A DNA stretch of 64,000 bases from Asterias amurensis (GCF_032118995.1 NC_092661.1:2482501-2546500); one strand, 5' to 3'; shown: positions 23,800 through 35,789, numbered from the stretch's first letter. The notes: a model not told the origin generated them from the sequence alone. Translations and numbers: made by a program.

Positions 23800-24127
23800 C
23801 ACTCACTGCGTCAAAGCAAAAAATAAAAACACACATACGGGAATTGAACCCGGGTCCCGTAGCTCCCAGTCCAATACGTAATTGGACTAGCTGCGGCGCC
23901 AGTTACAATACGAAAAGTAAATATATAAAGAATTGCGTACTTAAGTCTAGAAGGCTAAAGCCTCATGTAGTTATTGCAAATTATTCTTTAGGTATTTATT
24001 ATTTATGAATGTTTGTAAATGGCACCTCAGCTAGTCTAAGAGTGTATTAGACTGGGAGCTGGGGGACCCGGGTTCAATTCCCGTGTGCAGGTGTTTTTAG
24101 TTTTGCTTGGACGCAATGAGTGAATCA
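23800..24127. repeat. Fold-back tRNA-like element at inner end of right arm
   Basis: The counterpart of 13,811-14,134. The half at 24,018-24,092 has A box TAGTCTAAGAG and B box GGTTCAATTCC with a plausible 4-5 bp T stem, the best tRNA-like fold in the window. It is still part of an inverted-repeat element. Confidence 0.5.
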
Positions 24128-24344
24128 AGGTGTATGAAATAATAGCCTTGTGTAATTTTGCTCTAAAATGCACAAGGCCTTTGTGTTTTCTTTTTTGCTT
24201 ATTTTTCGAAGTTTGCTCTAAAATTTCACAAGGCCTTGTGTATTTCCAAATTTTGCACTAAGATAGACAAGTTTTTTTTTTTTTTTTTTGCTGTAAGATG
24301 TGTTTAATTCAAAGTTGTTGCTTTAAAATGCCCTGTGTCATTTT

Positions 24345-24475
24345 CAATGGGAGACTTTTGGGACGCTTGGTGGCAGCAGACTTAACCGGTTACGTGCGCG
24401 TGCTCAAAGCCACGTAAACAATGAAAATTTACCTGGTAAGTCTGCTGCCACCTAGTGTTCAAAAGTCCCCCATTG
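24345..24475. mobile_element. GGGAGACTTT-family MITE, right arm only
   Basis: It begins caatgggagacttttgggac and ends with the inverted gtcccccattg. It splits a run of the gctctaaaatgcacaagg repeat. The comparable left-arm region (13,560-13,800) has no copy. Confidence 0.7.
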
Positions 24476-26160
24476 CTCTAAATTGCAAAAAGCTATAGCC
24501 TTGATTAATTTTCAAATATTTTCTCTAAGATGCACAAGGCCTTGTATGAAACTTTGCTCTAAAATATACATCGCTAAAGCCTTGTTCTCTTGCTCTCAAA
24601 TTAACGAGGCTATAGCCTTGTATATTTTATCAAAACTTTAAAATGCATAAAGATATAACCTTCTGCATTTTTTTTCTTTTTTTTAAATTTAAAACGCACA
24701 AGTAATGCTTCTTAGATTAAGGTTTGTTTGTTATAAAAGTGTTATCCTTTTTTCAATGATGCTCGGATTGCAATTCGTTTGAGATACGAGCTATTGTAGT
24801 ACTTTGAGAATGCACAAAATCTGAAGGGGTTTTGTCAACGCAGGAAAAATAATTTGCAATTGGAAAACACACTCTGAGAAGCGTTACCGCTGAAACACTT
24901 CTGAGATTCGCATTTTTTTTTTTTTCAGTCGAAAGTGATATCTTGTGCATAACCTTAGTACTTCGAGATCGGTGATATCTACACGGGGAAAATTTTGCTC
25001 TAAAATTGGAAAACAAAATCTGAGAAGCGTTACTGCTGTAACACTATTTATTTTTTTTTCATAACCAGCCAAACATACACAGACCCTAAACAAATGCAAG
25101 GAGTTGTCATGTAGAAATATTATTGTTTATTACAGTCAATTATTACTTCAGGAAACTAACATCAAAAAACAGGTATAAATTTTAATATAAAATAAACAAT
25201 TTCCTTAGATAAACTACAATTAATATACAGTTCAATAAAATTGTTATTATTAAATTATAGTATAAAATCTACAGTTTGTAGAGGAATGTTTAAAAATAAG
25301 TAACACTATTTGTTTTGTTACTGAATGCGCAGATAAAATAGTGGTTTGTGCTGAAGAGGGTGTGGTTTTAACAGTGATACTTTAAATGGTTTTAATACAA
25401 GGGCATACATTAATGCAAATGATCGTATATAATCTCACAAAATGGTTTTATTACCTCAAAAAACTTTAAGATATTCGTACACAACTTTATTGCAAGTTTG
25501 TCTGAAGGTTGCGTCATTCCTTCCTTCACATATTTTCTTTTTTTTACAAAGCAGTGAACCAAAATAAAACAACTAAATCCAAGTGTAGTTTTGTTGCCAT
25601 GATGTCTAACAGGTCAAGGCACTTTGGTGACTAAGTTCTGTCAAATCTTAGTTAAAATCTTTCCTGCAACCAACTGTAATTGTTTAGACAACATGGTTTT
25701 GGCAAAAAGTACAAACACAAGACTCAAAGACTGCGTTGCTTACATTCTGAAATGTTTGGTTACATGAACTACTGGTTTCATTTAACAAAAAAAGATGCAC
25801 CATTTTTTTGACTTGCATTCCTAACTACTTTGATCCATCAAAATTCAAAGCATTATTGTACTTGGTTTTAATGAACTTGATTATCCATGATGAGCAAACA
25901 TGCTTGACAAGAGGCCAGGCTGCCAATTTTTATCAAATCAACTGACGTGAGAAGTTAGCTACTTGAACAATATTATGGTTTGGGATTTTGATGAATCAAA
26001 GAAAAGCCTATTGAATAAACAACAATACTGAGCAGACTGTGTCTGAAATAGTGGCTGTGGATACGGCTTGATCCTCACATGACGTGTTTAAAGTATGGTA
26101 CGATGCCCATAGCAACAGCTGCAGCCATAGCCACAACCACACATTCAGACACACCCTAAG

Positions 26161-26251
26161 CAGGGCCCAATTTCATAGAGCTGCTAACCACAATAAGTAG
26201 AAATTGTTAAGCAATATACTCTGGTTAAGCAGCTCTATGAAATTGGCCCTG
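26161..26251. mobile_element. AGGGCCCAATTTCAT-family MITE, short copy
   Basis: A 91-bp copy with inverted cagggcccaatttcatagag ends. It is the arm counterpart of the 190-bp copy at 11,611-11,800, with its middle deleted. Confidence 0.7.
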
Positions 26252-26350
26252 GGGTCACAAACAGTTAGGACCAGTCCTAAGTTAGGACGAGTAACTAGTC
26301 CTAACTCGAGATAAGACTAGTCCTAACTCTTTTTTGAAATCCACCCCTGG
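26250..26350. mobile_element. GTCCTAA-rich MITE, degenerate, right arm only
   Basis: Repeated gtcctaa / ttaggac motifs end in gaaatccacccctgg, matching the intact copy at 61,361-61,533. The left arm lacks it between the equivalent sequences. Confidence 0.55.
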
Positions 26351-26617
26351 TCCTATGGTTCTTCATGTATGTGGTCCTCCTCTCAAGCGTAATCATAGAG
26401 GGCGCCACCATGGTCCAGCTCGTGTTAGTTGAGCATGTGGGTGATCACCTAAACTTGACACAGTCTTTCATCAGTCAGTGGCAGTCCAAAGAGCATTGAA
26501 GCCTTGCATGGTGTGGAAACCAATCATTAACTACAATTAAGTAAAGTTCCATGGTACAACCACAATCGGAGGAGAGTTTGCTCTGAGAAGGGTTCTATCA
26601 TATTGTTTCTTTGTCAC

Positions 26618-26820
26618 TTAAACTATGACCCAGATGTTCAGCTGTTCAGTCCAAAAAGTGGTGGTAAAATCCCCGGACAACATCCCTTGGTCACTTGGAC
26701 GGTTGTACTTGTAGCAGAGAGTCAGGTACGTAGATTTGACGCAGTCCTTCTTCAGCTGGTGCACTCGGTCCAAATGGTATTGATGAGCCCAAATGCCATC
26801 TCCAAGATCATCAACTCGAC
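26618..26820 (-). CDS. Terminal exon-like ORF, right arm (unrecognised protein)
   Basis: After a ctattacag acceptor the minus strand has an open frame of 66 residues to a TAA stop. It starts RVDDLGDGIWAHQYHLD, then VHQLKKDC, YKYNRPSDQGM and TTFWTEQLNIW. It is the best preserved member of the tandem exon family (left-arm units at 8,925-11,350). No transmembrane segment or signal peptide is seen, and the family is not recognised. The exon just upstream on this strand (27,277-27,398) has a shifted or broken frame, so the gene as a whole may be dead while this exon stayed open. Confidence that it is still translated is low. Confidence 0.35.
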
Positions 26821-27276
26821 CTGTAATAGAAGATGAATAGTTCTAAGATTATTTTGATCAATTATTTTAATACAAGAAACACTTGTTCCCAGGAAGAGTA
26901 ATGGCTACGCTTGCAAAGAAAATTCTCCTCCAGCTTCAAGTAGGGCCCAATTTCATGAAGCTGTTACGCAGAAAAAACTGCTCAGCAATCTTCTTTGCAA
27001 AGCCAAAAAATGAGTGGGCATCAGTTGCAGTAATGTCAACTTAAGAGTTTGACTAAACCGAGTCCTTGAGCATGCACAACCTGACTCAAGGTTCAAGATT
27101 ATGTTACACTTTTTTTAACTCTGTGTTTTAAAAAATAAAACGTTTTCTGTTTGGTGTGTTTCTTTTTATTACCAAAAGGGTGCGAATGAATTCAAATCTT
27201 TCAAATCGAGCTCATAACTTCAACTAATCTTCTCTTCAAATTTATCTTTTTGAATATTTGTTTTGCTCCAACTTAC

Positions 27277-27398
27277 CAAGTTGGTGGTGTGGACTCTTTG
27301 CTCTGGTCCAAATAGTGCTGGTCATCGCTATCTTGAACGGTTGAAGTTGTAGCCAAAAGTAAAAAAGCAAAGTTCTTCCTCAGCTGATGGAACCCAAT
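27277..27398 (-). pseudogene. Tandem exon-like unit, right arm
   Basis: A 122-bp block between a ctaccacag acceptor and gtaagt donor. One frame is open throughout, but it does not join in phase to 26,820. The frame bearing the family-like GYNFNRS motif meets a stop. Decayed. Confidence 0.35.
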
Positions 27399-27999
27399 CT
27401 GTGGTAGAAAACGAGTAATATTTTCTAAGATTCATTTTGATAATTGTTTTTACTACAAGTATCAGATGTTCTGGAAAATTTCTCAGGCAACTCCAATCAG
27501 GGCCCAATTTCATAAAGCCTTGCGTTTGAAGACAGTGGACACTATAATTGTCAAAGACTAGCCTTCACATTTTGGTGTATCTCAACATAACACAAAATAA
27601 CAAACTTGTGAAAATTTGAGCTCAATCAGTCGTCGAGGAAGTTGCGACATAAATGAAAGAAAAAACACCCTTGCTGGGTATTCTACTACCGCGAAGTAGG
27701 TTTTCGAAATTTGGGAGACTTCTCAGTTCTGAAAAGAACTGTCCTGCTTATGGGTCACTACTTGAGATGAAGGTAGGAAATCGGCTCAGACTTCTTTTTT
27801 AGCTTAAGTTCTCGTTATTAACTTCACTACCGCGGAGCGAGTTCTTAATTTGTCTCAACGTTTCGACTAGCTTGCTCTAAATAACAGCAGCTAACCTTTG
27901 AAAAGTTCTAAGCTGTTAAAATAAAAGTAAGAAGATAGGTGGAGAGAAAAACACTTTTCTTTCACACTTGTCCTCATACTTTATACTTCACATGATACT

Positions 28000-28140
28000 T
28001 ACAACCTTTGCTGCAAAGACCTCATCAGGCCCAGTGACCTCAGGTCATGAATCGGCAACATCAAAGGGAGTTTCAGGACTGCTTCGTCTGCGCGTCATCT
28101 TCCACAGCATCTTTTGTCAGGAGGAACGGGTCCAGACTCT
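28000..28140 (-). pseudogene. Exon-like block B, right-arm copy
   Basis: Reverse-strand counterpart of 7,628-7,761 with the same splice-like borders. It reads SGPVPPDK and then shifts relative to the left copy. Confidence 0.35.
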
Positions 28141-28223
28141 GGAAAACAAACACAAGAAACTATGGCCTGGAAGCCGGTCAGTGGATGTGAAAAATAAATG
28201 TAAAATCTCATATAATGTTTAGA

Positions 28224-28257
<34 letters not shown>

Positions 28258-28759
28258 GGGGGGGGAGGGTATATTATTCTGTCACAGTTACCAATACTTA
28301 TACCCGATACTTTGCTCCAACCTTTGGTCCAAACTGCTGACCTCATTGACATCTAGACACTCAGGGACATCGAAGCTCTGCGTTGACTTAAAAACAGCGT
28401 AGTTCTTAGTTTTGGTTCAAGACATTATCTTGTATTTTTTTAGGATAGTGTGTTTACCGTCCATTGTGAATTGTTGCACCGCAAATAAAATGAAATTGAA
28501 CATCTTGAAACGAGACTAAGTTCTTAGTTTTGGTTAAAGAAATTATTTTGTTTGGATCTTGTTTTACTGTCCTTTGGTGAGTTGTGTCACCGCAAATGAA
28601 ATGAGATTGAGCGTCTTGAAATCAAGACTAAGTACTTCGCCAGTCACACCTTATACTTAACCTATCTCCATCAAAACCTGTTGAAAGAGTAGAGAGTTAG
28701 TCTTGTATGTAGGCCACAACTAATACTCTAGGCCAAAACTAATACTCTAAGCCTTCACT

Positions 28760-28912
28760 GGGTGCGTTCGTTTAGCTTCCCTGGGTCGACCCCGGTGTGT
28801 GACGGGTTTTTTTCCCCAGGGCGAACGTGTGCAGATAATTACCCACGTTCGTCCTGGAAGAAAAAACAGCCACACATCGGGGTCGACCCAGGGAAGCTAA
28901 ACGAACGCACCC
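28760..28912. mobile_element. Long-TIR MITE (gggtgcgttcg), right arm
   Basis: Counterpart of 6,904-7,055, with near-perfect inverted ends. Confidence 0.8.
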
Positions 28913-29812
28913 GCCACTGCCTTACCACCCATACGTACCGATGCACCACTGATGTCTTTCTCTCATGGCTGCTCCTTTTCACCCATCCTTTTGCCCTCTT
29001 GCCAACTTCTTGGTTTTTTTTTTAAAGCTTTAACAGAGCGCAGTATTTGCTTACAGATTTTGCATTATTTTAATTTTAAAATTTGATCTTAATGAGCAAG
29101 CGCTGCAGCGTTGTTGTTTATAATCTTAAAACTCAGTGTAAAATGTTTTAATATTTTAGTTTGAAATGTCTTCGCTCAGGAATGATGTAGCGCTGATTTT
29201 AGGAACATGTAAAATAATCATTTAGTAAGTCTAAATTCTTTATTTACATCTCCGAAATCAAACATTAATCATCCTTAAGCTATAGTGTTTATTGATTTTA
29301 TACTTTTGCTTTACTAATTATTTGTTTTTAGATATATTAATACAGTTTTTGCTAGAAAGATCTACATTCAGAATAGATGTCATGCTGATTTTGGGAGTAT
29401 GTAAATTTTCATTTAGTAAGTCTAAATTCTTTATTTACAACTCCTAAATCAAACATTAATCATAAAATGAATGCTGATTTGATTGACTATTGGACTGAAT
29501 TGTTATTACTTCTAAATATGTGTTGGTGTATGTTAAAGTGTATAAAGCACTTATGGTAACGAGGGGATTTTGTAAGAATTTTCTGGATTTTTTTAACAAG
29601 AGTTATCGGAAATTACTATGATTTAGTTTAAAGTTGGAATATTGTTACAACTTTTTAAACATAAAATCATGACAATTTTAAATAAACATGACAACTGACG
29701 ATTTGAAGTATCAACCCCGAAAATTCCAGTAAGACTAGTCTCCTAACTAAAAAGCATCATTGGCTTCGACCAATATGCATCTCAAGAAAATGCCAAGGGA
29801 CCCTAAAGACAC

Positions 29813-30010
29813 CTTGAAATTGATCTACAAGTATGGACAACATCAACAAGATCGAAGAGCATTTTGAAGGGGAAGGGGCGGTACGAGGGGTGGGACTCTG
29901 TAAGAGAACGGGTTAGATCTTCTCTTACACTTCGAAGTCTTCGTCTTGATCTTGATCTTGGACAACTTGCGTTATCCGACCTCCACTGTTATATTGCGGG
30001 TGATCAATAA
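29813..30010 (+). other. Conserved open frame of unknown meaning, right arm
   Basis: A 65-codon frame without ATG, containing LEIDLQVW and RERVRSSLTLRSLRLDLDL and ending TAA. Counterpart of 5,910-6,104 (-). Confidence 0.25.
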
Positions 30011-30465
30011 TGTTGAATGTGTTTCTCCTTTTCAGAGAAACATATTTTCTGTTCTTTTTAAGAACAATCAAAAGTCATAAGAGAAAATTGTCTACATGTG
30101 CATCCAGTTCTATTCAATTTTTGTTTAGTCATGTGGAAAACACATGAATTTTGTTTTCAAAAAGTGCATGAACGTTAACATTGAGCAAGGATTTTTACTT
30201 GAAAGTTGAAGAACGTCTCCATAATTTTTACTAGATTGTGTTTGCTGCCCTTCGAGAGATAAAAAGCAATTAAGGCTTTCAAGGATGAGGGGCAGCATTT
30301 ATCAAATAATTCATTTGTTTTTCGTTGAAAAGTTGCAGTCCATTTCCATTTTTATTACTAGAGTGTGTTTGCTGCCCTTTTAGAGATAAAAAGCAATTAA
30401 GGCTTTTAAGGATAAAGGGCAGCTTTCATAAAAAAAATAATTGGAAAAAAATGTGGAGGTCGGAT
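29974..30465. mobile_element. Element with inverted atccgacctccac ends, right arm
   Basis: Counterpart of 5,459-5,938, with hairpins at 30,244-30,296 and 30,371-30,423. Confidence 0.5.
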
Positions 30466-30484
30466 GGTGCCAAGTTTTCCTTAC

Positions 30485-30604
30485 CTGAATCCGGCGTTGT
30501 CTCCAGCGAGGACTCCAAAGTTACGTCCACAAACCACATATCCATAGATAAACTCCCATCTGGGCACTGTCTCGTGAGACTCGTCGGCACAAAGATAGGA
30601 ACAC
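30485..30604 (-). pseudogene. Exon-like block A, right-arm copy
   Basis: A 120-bp block with acceptor and donor conserved with 5,320-5,439. The open frame gives VPIFVPTSLTRQCPDGS and onward. Confidence 0.4.
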
Positions 30605-30769
30605 CTAAACAAGGAAATAAAGTTAGAATTATTTCGTTGCCTCAGAATATTATACTAAATTTAATATATTTTTTTAAATTTATAACCTAGGTCCCTTTGG
30701 TTGGTAAGTTGTTTGCAACAGCTAATTTTATTTTAACAAATATTCTTCTAACACAAATTTGAGCTGGAA

Positions 30770-30955
30770 GCCCCAATGCCCGTTCCTCCATAAAGCATTG
30801 GAGCTAATAGCTCAAATTTGTCTCATTGTGGCAGCCCACAAACTATCAGCCACATCATTCATGACTGCCTTGACTTCAGACCACCAAGAGGTGAGCATGG
30901 ACTCGGAGACATAGACTAGGATACCACCAAGTGGCTTGCAGTCACTGAACTAGGC
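30770..30955 (+). pseudogene. LINE C-terminal relic, right arm
   Basis: One frame reads NLSHCGSPQTISHIIHDCLD, a Cys/His pattern typical of the tail of non-LTR retrotransposon proteins. Broken and short. Confidence 0.4.
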
Positions 30956-31888
30956 CTAAACTACCTAGGCCTAAACTACCTAGGCCTATCTAAATTTCAT
31001 ATTGTTCACCTTGGTCAACTTTTTTTAAACGAAAAATTTTTTTACCGTTTCTCGGAATAAGTTCCCTCGAAATCAATTGAACCCAGAAACATTAATTTTT
31101 CATTTCTATTTCACTTGTTTACAAAACAATCCAGTAATAACATCAGCCTAATTATGGAAATGGAGGTAAACCCTGATAAGCAGGTTAAGCCTTATGTTAA
31201 GGACAATAATGGGTAAAAAAAAATAGATAAAACGGAAAAAATTACAAGAAACAGTTAACAGTTACATGGCTACTAGTGAAAAACGATAATGTGAAATGTT
31301 TTGTCACTCTAATTACTCTAATCACTCTCAATGTTGTTTCTCTACACAAAGAAACATTACTACAAAGTGACATCACACTGAAACAGAAAGCTTTTTCCAG
31401 TAGTGGAATAGTATGGGGATGAAAAAATATGTTAATACACTTGCAGAAATGACATTCGACAAAGCCACCAAGGTGCCATACAAGTTTATGTCAGTGCCAG
31501 TGAAGTACAACATTGTCAATGAAGTAGCAGTAAGAGAAATTCAGGACTTTAGTAGTTGTTTTCTGGGGGGGGGGGGGGGGGGTAGGTTCCTTAATAATTG
31601 AATAAAATTTTCATTAGTTTCAAATTAAGTTAAAAGAGAAGCCTTAATAACGGAGGTTTATAGTCTTAAGTTTGTTGGCATGCAAAACAACTTTATACAA
31701 GTTGATATGGGTAAAAGATAATAATATGTAAGTGACAATGAGGGGGCTACCAATCATTCTGCTGGGCCTATTGAAATGTTTGCTTCGCTCATTTAGAGTA
31801 AGTAAAATACAACCAGATGTGGTTGTAAGCGAATTTGGAAAAGATACTATAACGAAGTTCAAATTTTCCAGCAATTCAAATTAACAAA

Positions 31889-32177
31889 CCAATGGGAGAC
31901 TTTGGTACGCTGGATGGCAGCAGACTTGCCAGGTAAGGATAACTTTCCGCATGGCGCCACCACTTTTTCACTCATTTTTAGAAAAAGGGATATATCAATC
32001 AGGTAAATAAGTTCCTATATTATTTCATATCAAATGAAAAAGTGGTGGCGCCATACGGAAACTTTTCCCCAGGTAAATTTACATTGTTAACTTAGTTCCG
32101 AGCATGGGCACACAACCAATAACAATGATTTTACCTGGTAAGTCTGCTGCCACCTAGCGTCCCTTAAAAGTCCAATG
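31889..32177. mobile_element. GGGAGACTTT-family MITE interrupted by a second MITE
   Basis: The outer inverted ends are ccaatgggagactttgg and aaaagtccaatg. The middle is split at 31,937-32,068 by another element. The left-arm copy (3,857-4,004) is uninterrupted. Confidence 0.75.
31937..32068. mobile_element. 132-bp MITE with 8-bp target-site duplication (hAT-like)
   Basis: It is flanked on both sides by CCAGGTAA (31,929-31,936 and 32,069-32,076). The ends are inverted around atggcgccaccactttttca. An 8-bp duplication is the hAT hallmark. It inserted into an older MITE after the two arms separated. Confidence 0.8.
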
Positions 32178-32295
32178 ACAGAGGACTAATTTTCAAGTTT
32201 TTGTTTTACCTGTCCCATTGGGGCCTCCCTCTCCTTGCCTCTCACAAAACAGTCCCATCGACGTCACTTGAAGTGTGGCTTGACGTGAGCTCGCT

Positions 32296-32478
32296 GGTGG
32301 CAAGTGGCTGGTGTATGTTGGCTGTTGGCTGGTGGCTGGTGGCTGGTGGCCGGCCGCCTGCTGCCTGCCGCCTGCTGCCTGCCGCCTGCCGCCTGCCGCC
32401 TGCCGCCTGCCGCCTGTCGGCAGCTGGCTACGGGCTACTGGCTGCTGGCTACTGGCTACTGGCTGCTGGTTTTGCGCT
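32296..32478. repeat. GC-rich minisatellite in right arm
   Basis: gctggtg, gcctgcc and ggctact units mirror 3,514-3,760. Confidence 0.85.
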
Positions 32479-33574
32479 CGGTGTTGCCCCATCTCGATCC
32501 TTGCTACAATTCAAGAACAAAACTGCACGGTTCAGCAAACACAGGACAAAGTATACCTTTGATATTCGATTGTTTAAATACCATATAAAATGTAGATTCA
32601 GTAAAAATTAACATTCTGAGATATTACCGAAAACATGGAACAAACAAACTCATGCAGGAAGATCCCTTTAGGATATACACACAATCTGAGAAGCGTTACT
32701 GCAGTAACGCTTCTCTTGTTTAAATTTTCAAGAGAAAAACATGTTTCTGTTGCGCCATGAGCATCACTTGTGGTGGATACTGGTGCTCTGTAAGTGTTCA
32801 TATTATTTATTATTAAACTTGTTTTCTGAACTAATATTTTTATAGACGAAAACAAAATGGTTGTCGTGTGGCCGATAACCAACCCCCCCCCCAAAAAAAA
32901 AAAGAGGGTGTTTTTTTATGTTGAACTTCCAAAGCCTTACCTTATTTTGGCGATGGCTCGATGTGTTCATTCGGCTTCGGTCAGGGAGGTTTACGCCCTT
33001 TTCGACGGCGACTCATGGGGAGCTCTCTACACGATAATGTTGTGAGGGGTTCAACAGTGAATTTTTTGTTGAACACTGCAGTTTTTGGTAAATGTAATAC
33101 AGCCATGTGACAAAAACACAACGTGTAAATTCGTATGTGCTTTTATAGGCCTTACACTTCAAAAACCATGACCGAGCCTTTTAGAATATCACCATTTTGT
33201 AGTGCAACTGTTTTGACGAAATAGTTCTGAATGCACATGGGTAGTTCTGGTGACAATTTTGACAATTAAAGTTCATCAGAAAATGCAACAATTTTGACAA
33301 TATTGCAAGTAAAGTTCATCAGGAAAACGCGACGTCCAAGACCCTAAGTTGGGCCGAGAGATACGGCCATCCTCCAGCGCGACACGTCCAGTAATGCCGT
33401 GCTGTATCGGCCACAACGAGGGCTTCGAAACCCGTGCCAAGATCTCCTTATTTGCATAACAAGAAGTCTTTCATGCTAAGACATTCCACAGTCACCACCT
33501 AATCTCAGTTTCTTTCTCTTTTCTTGTTGATGTGTATAGGGCAACCTATTTGTGTTATATAACGGTGTTCTTTA

Positions 33575-33645
33575 TAACTAGACCACTCTACTTTATACAC
33601 ATATAACCGGACCATGGGTTCAAATCCCTATTGGTATTTCTTTAC
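33575..33645 (+). repeat. tRNA-like (SINE-type) fragment in right arm
   Basis: Carries the B-box-like gggttcaaatccc. Counterpart of 2,040-2,115. Confidence 0.4.
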
Positions 33646-33699
33646 AAATGCCCTCTTACAAATAGGCTAAGTGAACTGTGAGTGACCTGTGTTGACGAT

Positions 33700-34340
33700 A
33701 CGCCAGTGCCGCTTTCTTAATGGGCTACTTGCTAGCTATCTCGGTGGTTCTTTATTCTTTTGTATTTAACATTTTGTATGTACCATTTATAGTGTTTTCT
33801 TTAGAATTAGCTTGAGCGGGGGCATCTACAGTCAATCCTTTGGGCTCAAGCAGTTCCATTCCCCCATGTACTTAAATTGCGCATTGCTGTATTTTAAAAT
33901 GTGTTTACCTAGAATTAATGTGCATTAGGCATACTGTACTTTTCATCTACCCGAGAAATTACATAAATATTAAATTTAAAATACCATATACGTCACTTTA
34001 GTTGGTTTACAACAGCTAAATTCTTCTTCCCTTAATAAAAGAAAATATGTTTACTTACAATCAAATTTGCAGAGAAAGGAAACAGATATAGACCACCTCA
34101 GGGCCCAATCTCTTTAGCTGCTTAAGCTGAGAATTATGCTTAACACAACAACAAAATAACCAAAGTGTTTAAGATGGGTCAGCGCCATTTTCTCAATGAA
34201 AACTACTACTCCTTGCGAGCTATCTCGATGGGTCTTTTGTATTTAACATCTTGTTTGTGCCAAGGGTCATTTCGGTTGGTACAACAAAAGCTATAAACCT
34301 ATGTTTTCCTCATTCGAAGAAAATATCTTTACTTACAGGT
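33700..34340. repeat. Local duplication in right arm
   Basis: The gagctatctcg...cttttgtatttaacat segment near 34,218 also occurs near 33,738 (gctatctcggtgg...gtatttaacat), about 480 bp away. The left arm has one such region, interrupted by the 737-bp element. Confidence 0.45.
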
Positions 34341-34550
34341 ACTAGAGTCATTTCAGTTTATTAACAGCAGCTAATTTTATGATTTCCTCAAAGAAAATAA
34401 TTTTACTTAAATGCAATCAAGTTAACAATTTAATTGGATAAACTTCAAATTACAGTGTGCGTCTACTATTCCCACCATCTTCTTGGGAGTAATTCTGTTC
34501 AAGGGTGTTCTTGGGGAAGGGGGGGGGGCGGCAACGGGGATCCATTCCTG

Positions 34551-34708
34551 CAGCCGATTTCACGAAACGCTAGGATCAACTCTAGTTAGAACGAGTAACC
34601 CGTAGGATGAGTTCAATGCGTCCTATGTATTTGGATACGGAACTGAACCCGTCCTAAGTTCTAAGATTAATCCTAAGTTAGGAAAAGTTTGGTGAAATCG
34701 ACGGCTGA
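34551..34708. mobile_element. GTCCTAA-rich MITE
   Basis: Inverted cagccgatttcac / gtgaaatcgacggctg ends with internal gtcctaa-type motifs. Related to 61,361-61,533 but diverged. Confidence 0.55.
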
Positions 34709-34978
34709 TGTAATAATTCATTTTGAATAGCCTACTGCTGACTAGTGTGTTGCATTATTCCTTGAACTGATACTTCACTACTTTTTGTACTAAAAATAAA
34801 AGTATTGCTTAACTACTACAAGCCTTGATTCTACAGCTCAAAATCTGATGATTATTTGTTATGTTTCCTTCATCAATCATGCCTCTAATTGGCCTTTCAT
34901 TGCACCACAGAACATCTATAATAATGCATCATTTTTTCAGAGCATTTAAGCGGGCCCGGACCCTACAGGCTACTCGCC

Positions 34979-35780
34979 CTAGCATGCTCCATCTTGGAAC
35001 AATTTGGGCCCCTCTAAAATATTGTCTAGATCCGCCCATGTCTGTTGTGCACATACTCCCAAAATGGCGGACAGGAGTCGAGTCAAAAAGCCAACAAAAT
35101 TGCTCCTACATTTTGTTGTTCCAATAAAGTTGTTAACTGAAAATACTGCATAGGACACAATACAAATTTTTAGCATTTGGGGGAAAGTTAAAATCCAATG
35201 CAAACAGTTATTCCATTTTGTTTTGCTAACACTTACTCAAGTATCGAATACTTTCTATAAATATAAATGATTACAGTTATGATAAGCATTCAGTATTATC
35301 CGAAAACAAATACAATTGCTTTTGTACAACACGTTTTCAGTTCCACGTGTACGCTGTTGTTTGCAAACAAGGGGCGCAAGTCACTGCGCTAAATATAGCC
35401 CCTGACGTAATGTACATGACGTCACTGTCATGCCCTGTCAACAACAGCCCATTCACGGTAAACCCCGTTCCCGTGAACCTCGTTCCCGTATGGAGCGCAA
35501 CTCATGCAACCCATGCAAAGCGATTAGATGTTAACCCCCATGGGTCGAGGTTGCGTGTACACATACCATACATGCCTCGCACTGAAGCCACATCCGATTC
35601 GCCGACTGTCACCCTTGACCTTTGACCTGTTGTAATCAGCATAAAGGGACGGCCATACAGAAGAGAGTAAACACATTCGTCACCCATACACACTTGGATT
35701 TTGACTTCGAGGATCACGCGGTGAGATTACTATAATCTTTTTTTTTACAAATTTACAATGCGTGGACAGCCTTGAGTATC
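34979..35780. other. Region between inverted repeat and tubulin gene 1
   Basis: No supported gene. It is richer in CpG than its surroundings and holds a full palindromic CRE site, TGACGTCA, at 35,417-35,424, plus a cacgtg E-box near 35,344. This is probably the upstream regulatory region of gene 1. Confidence 0.4.
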
Positions 35781-35789
35781 GGTGGTGCA

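Larger units (their letters stand above)
23615..34978 (-). repeat. Right arm of giant inverted repeat
   Basis: Reverse complement of the left arm, with anchors as listed there. The inner border is near aaacttaaaac / gttttaagttt (left about 14,310, right about 23,620). The outer border follows the gcccggaccctac motif near 34,975. It is shorter because it carries fewer tandem exon-like units. It has its own insertions at 24,345-24,475, 26,250-26,350 and 31,937-32,068, and a tandem duplication at about 33,700-34,340. Confidence 0.9.

Noticed and set aside
250-34978. One giant terminal-inverted-repeat transposon or virus-like element
   Set aside because: No integrase, polymerase, capsid or transposase frame was seen, and no target-site duplication at the outer borders.
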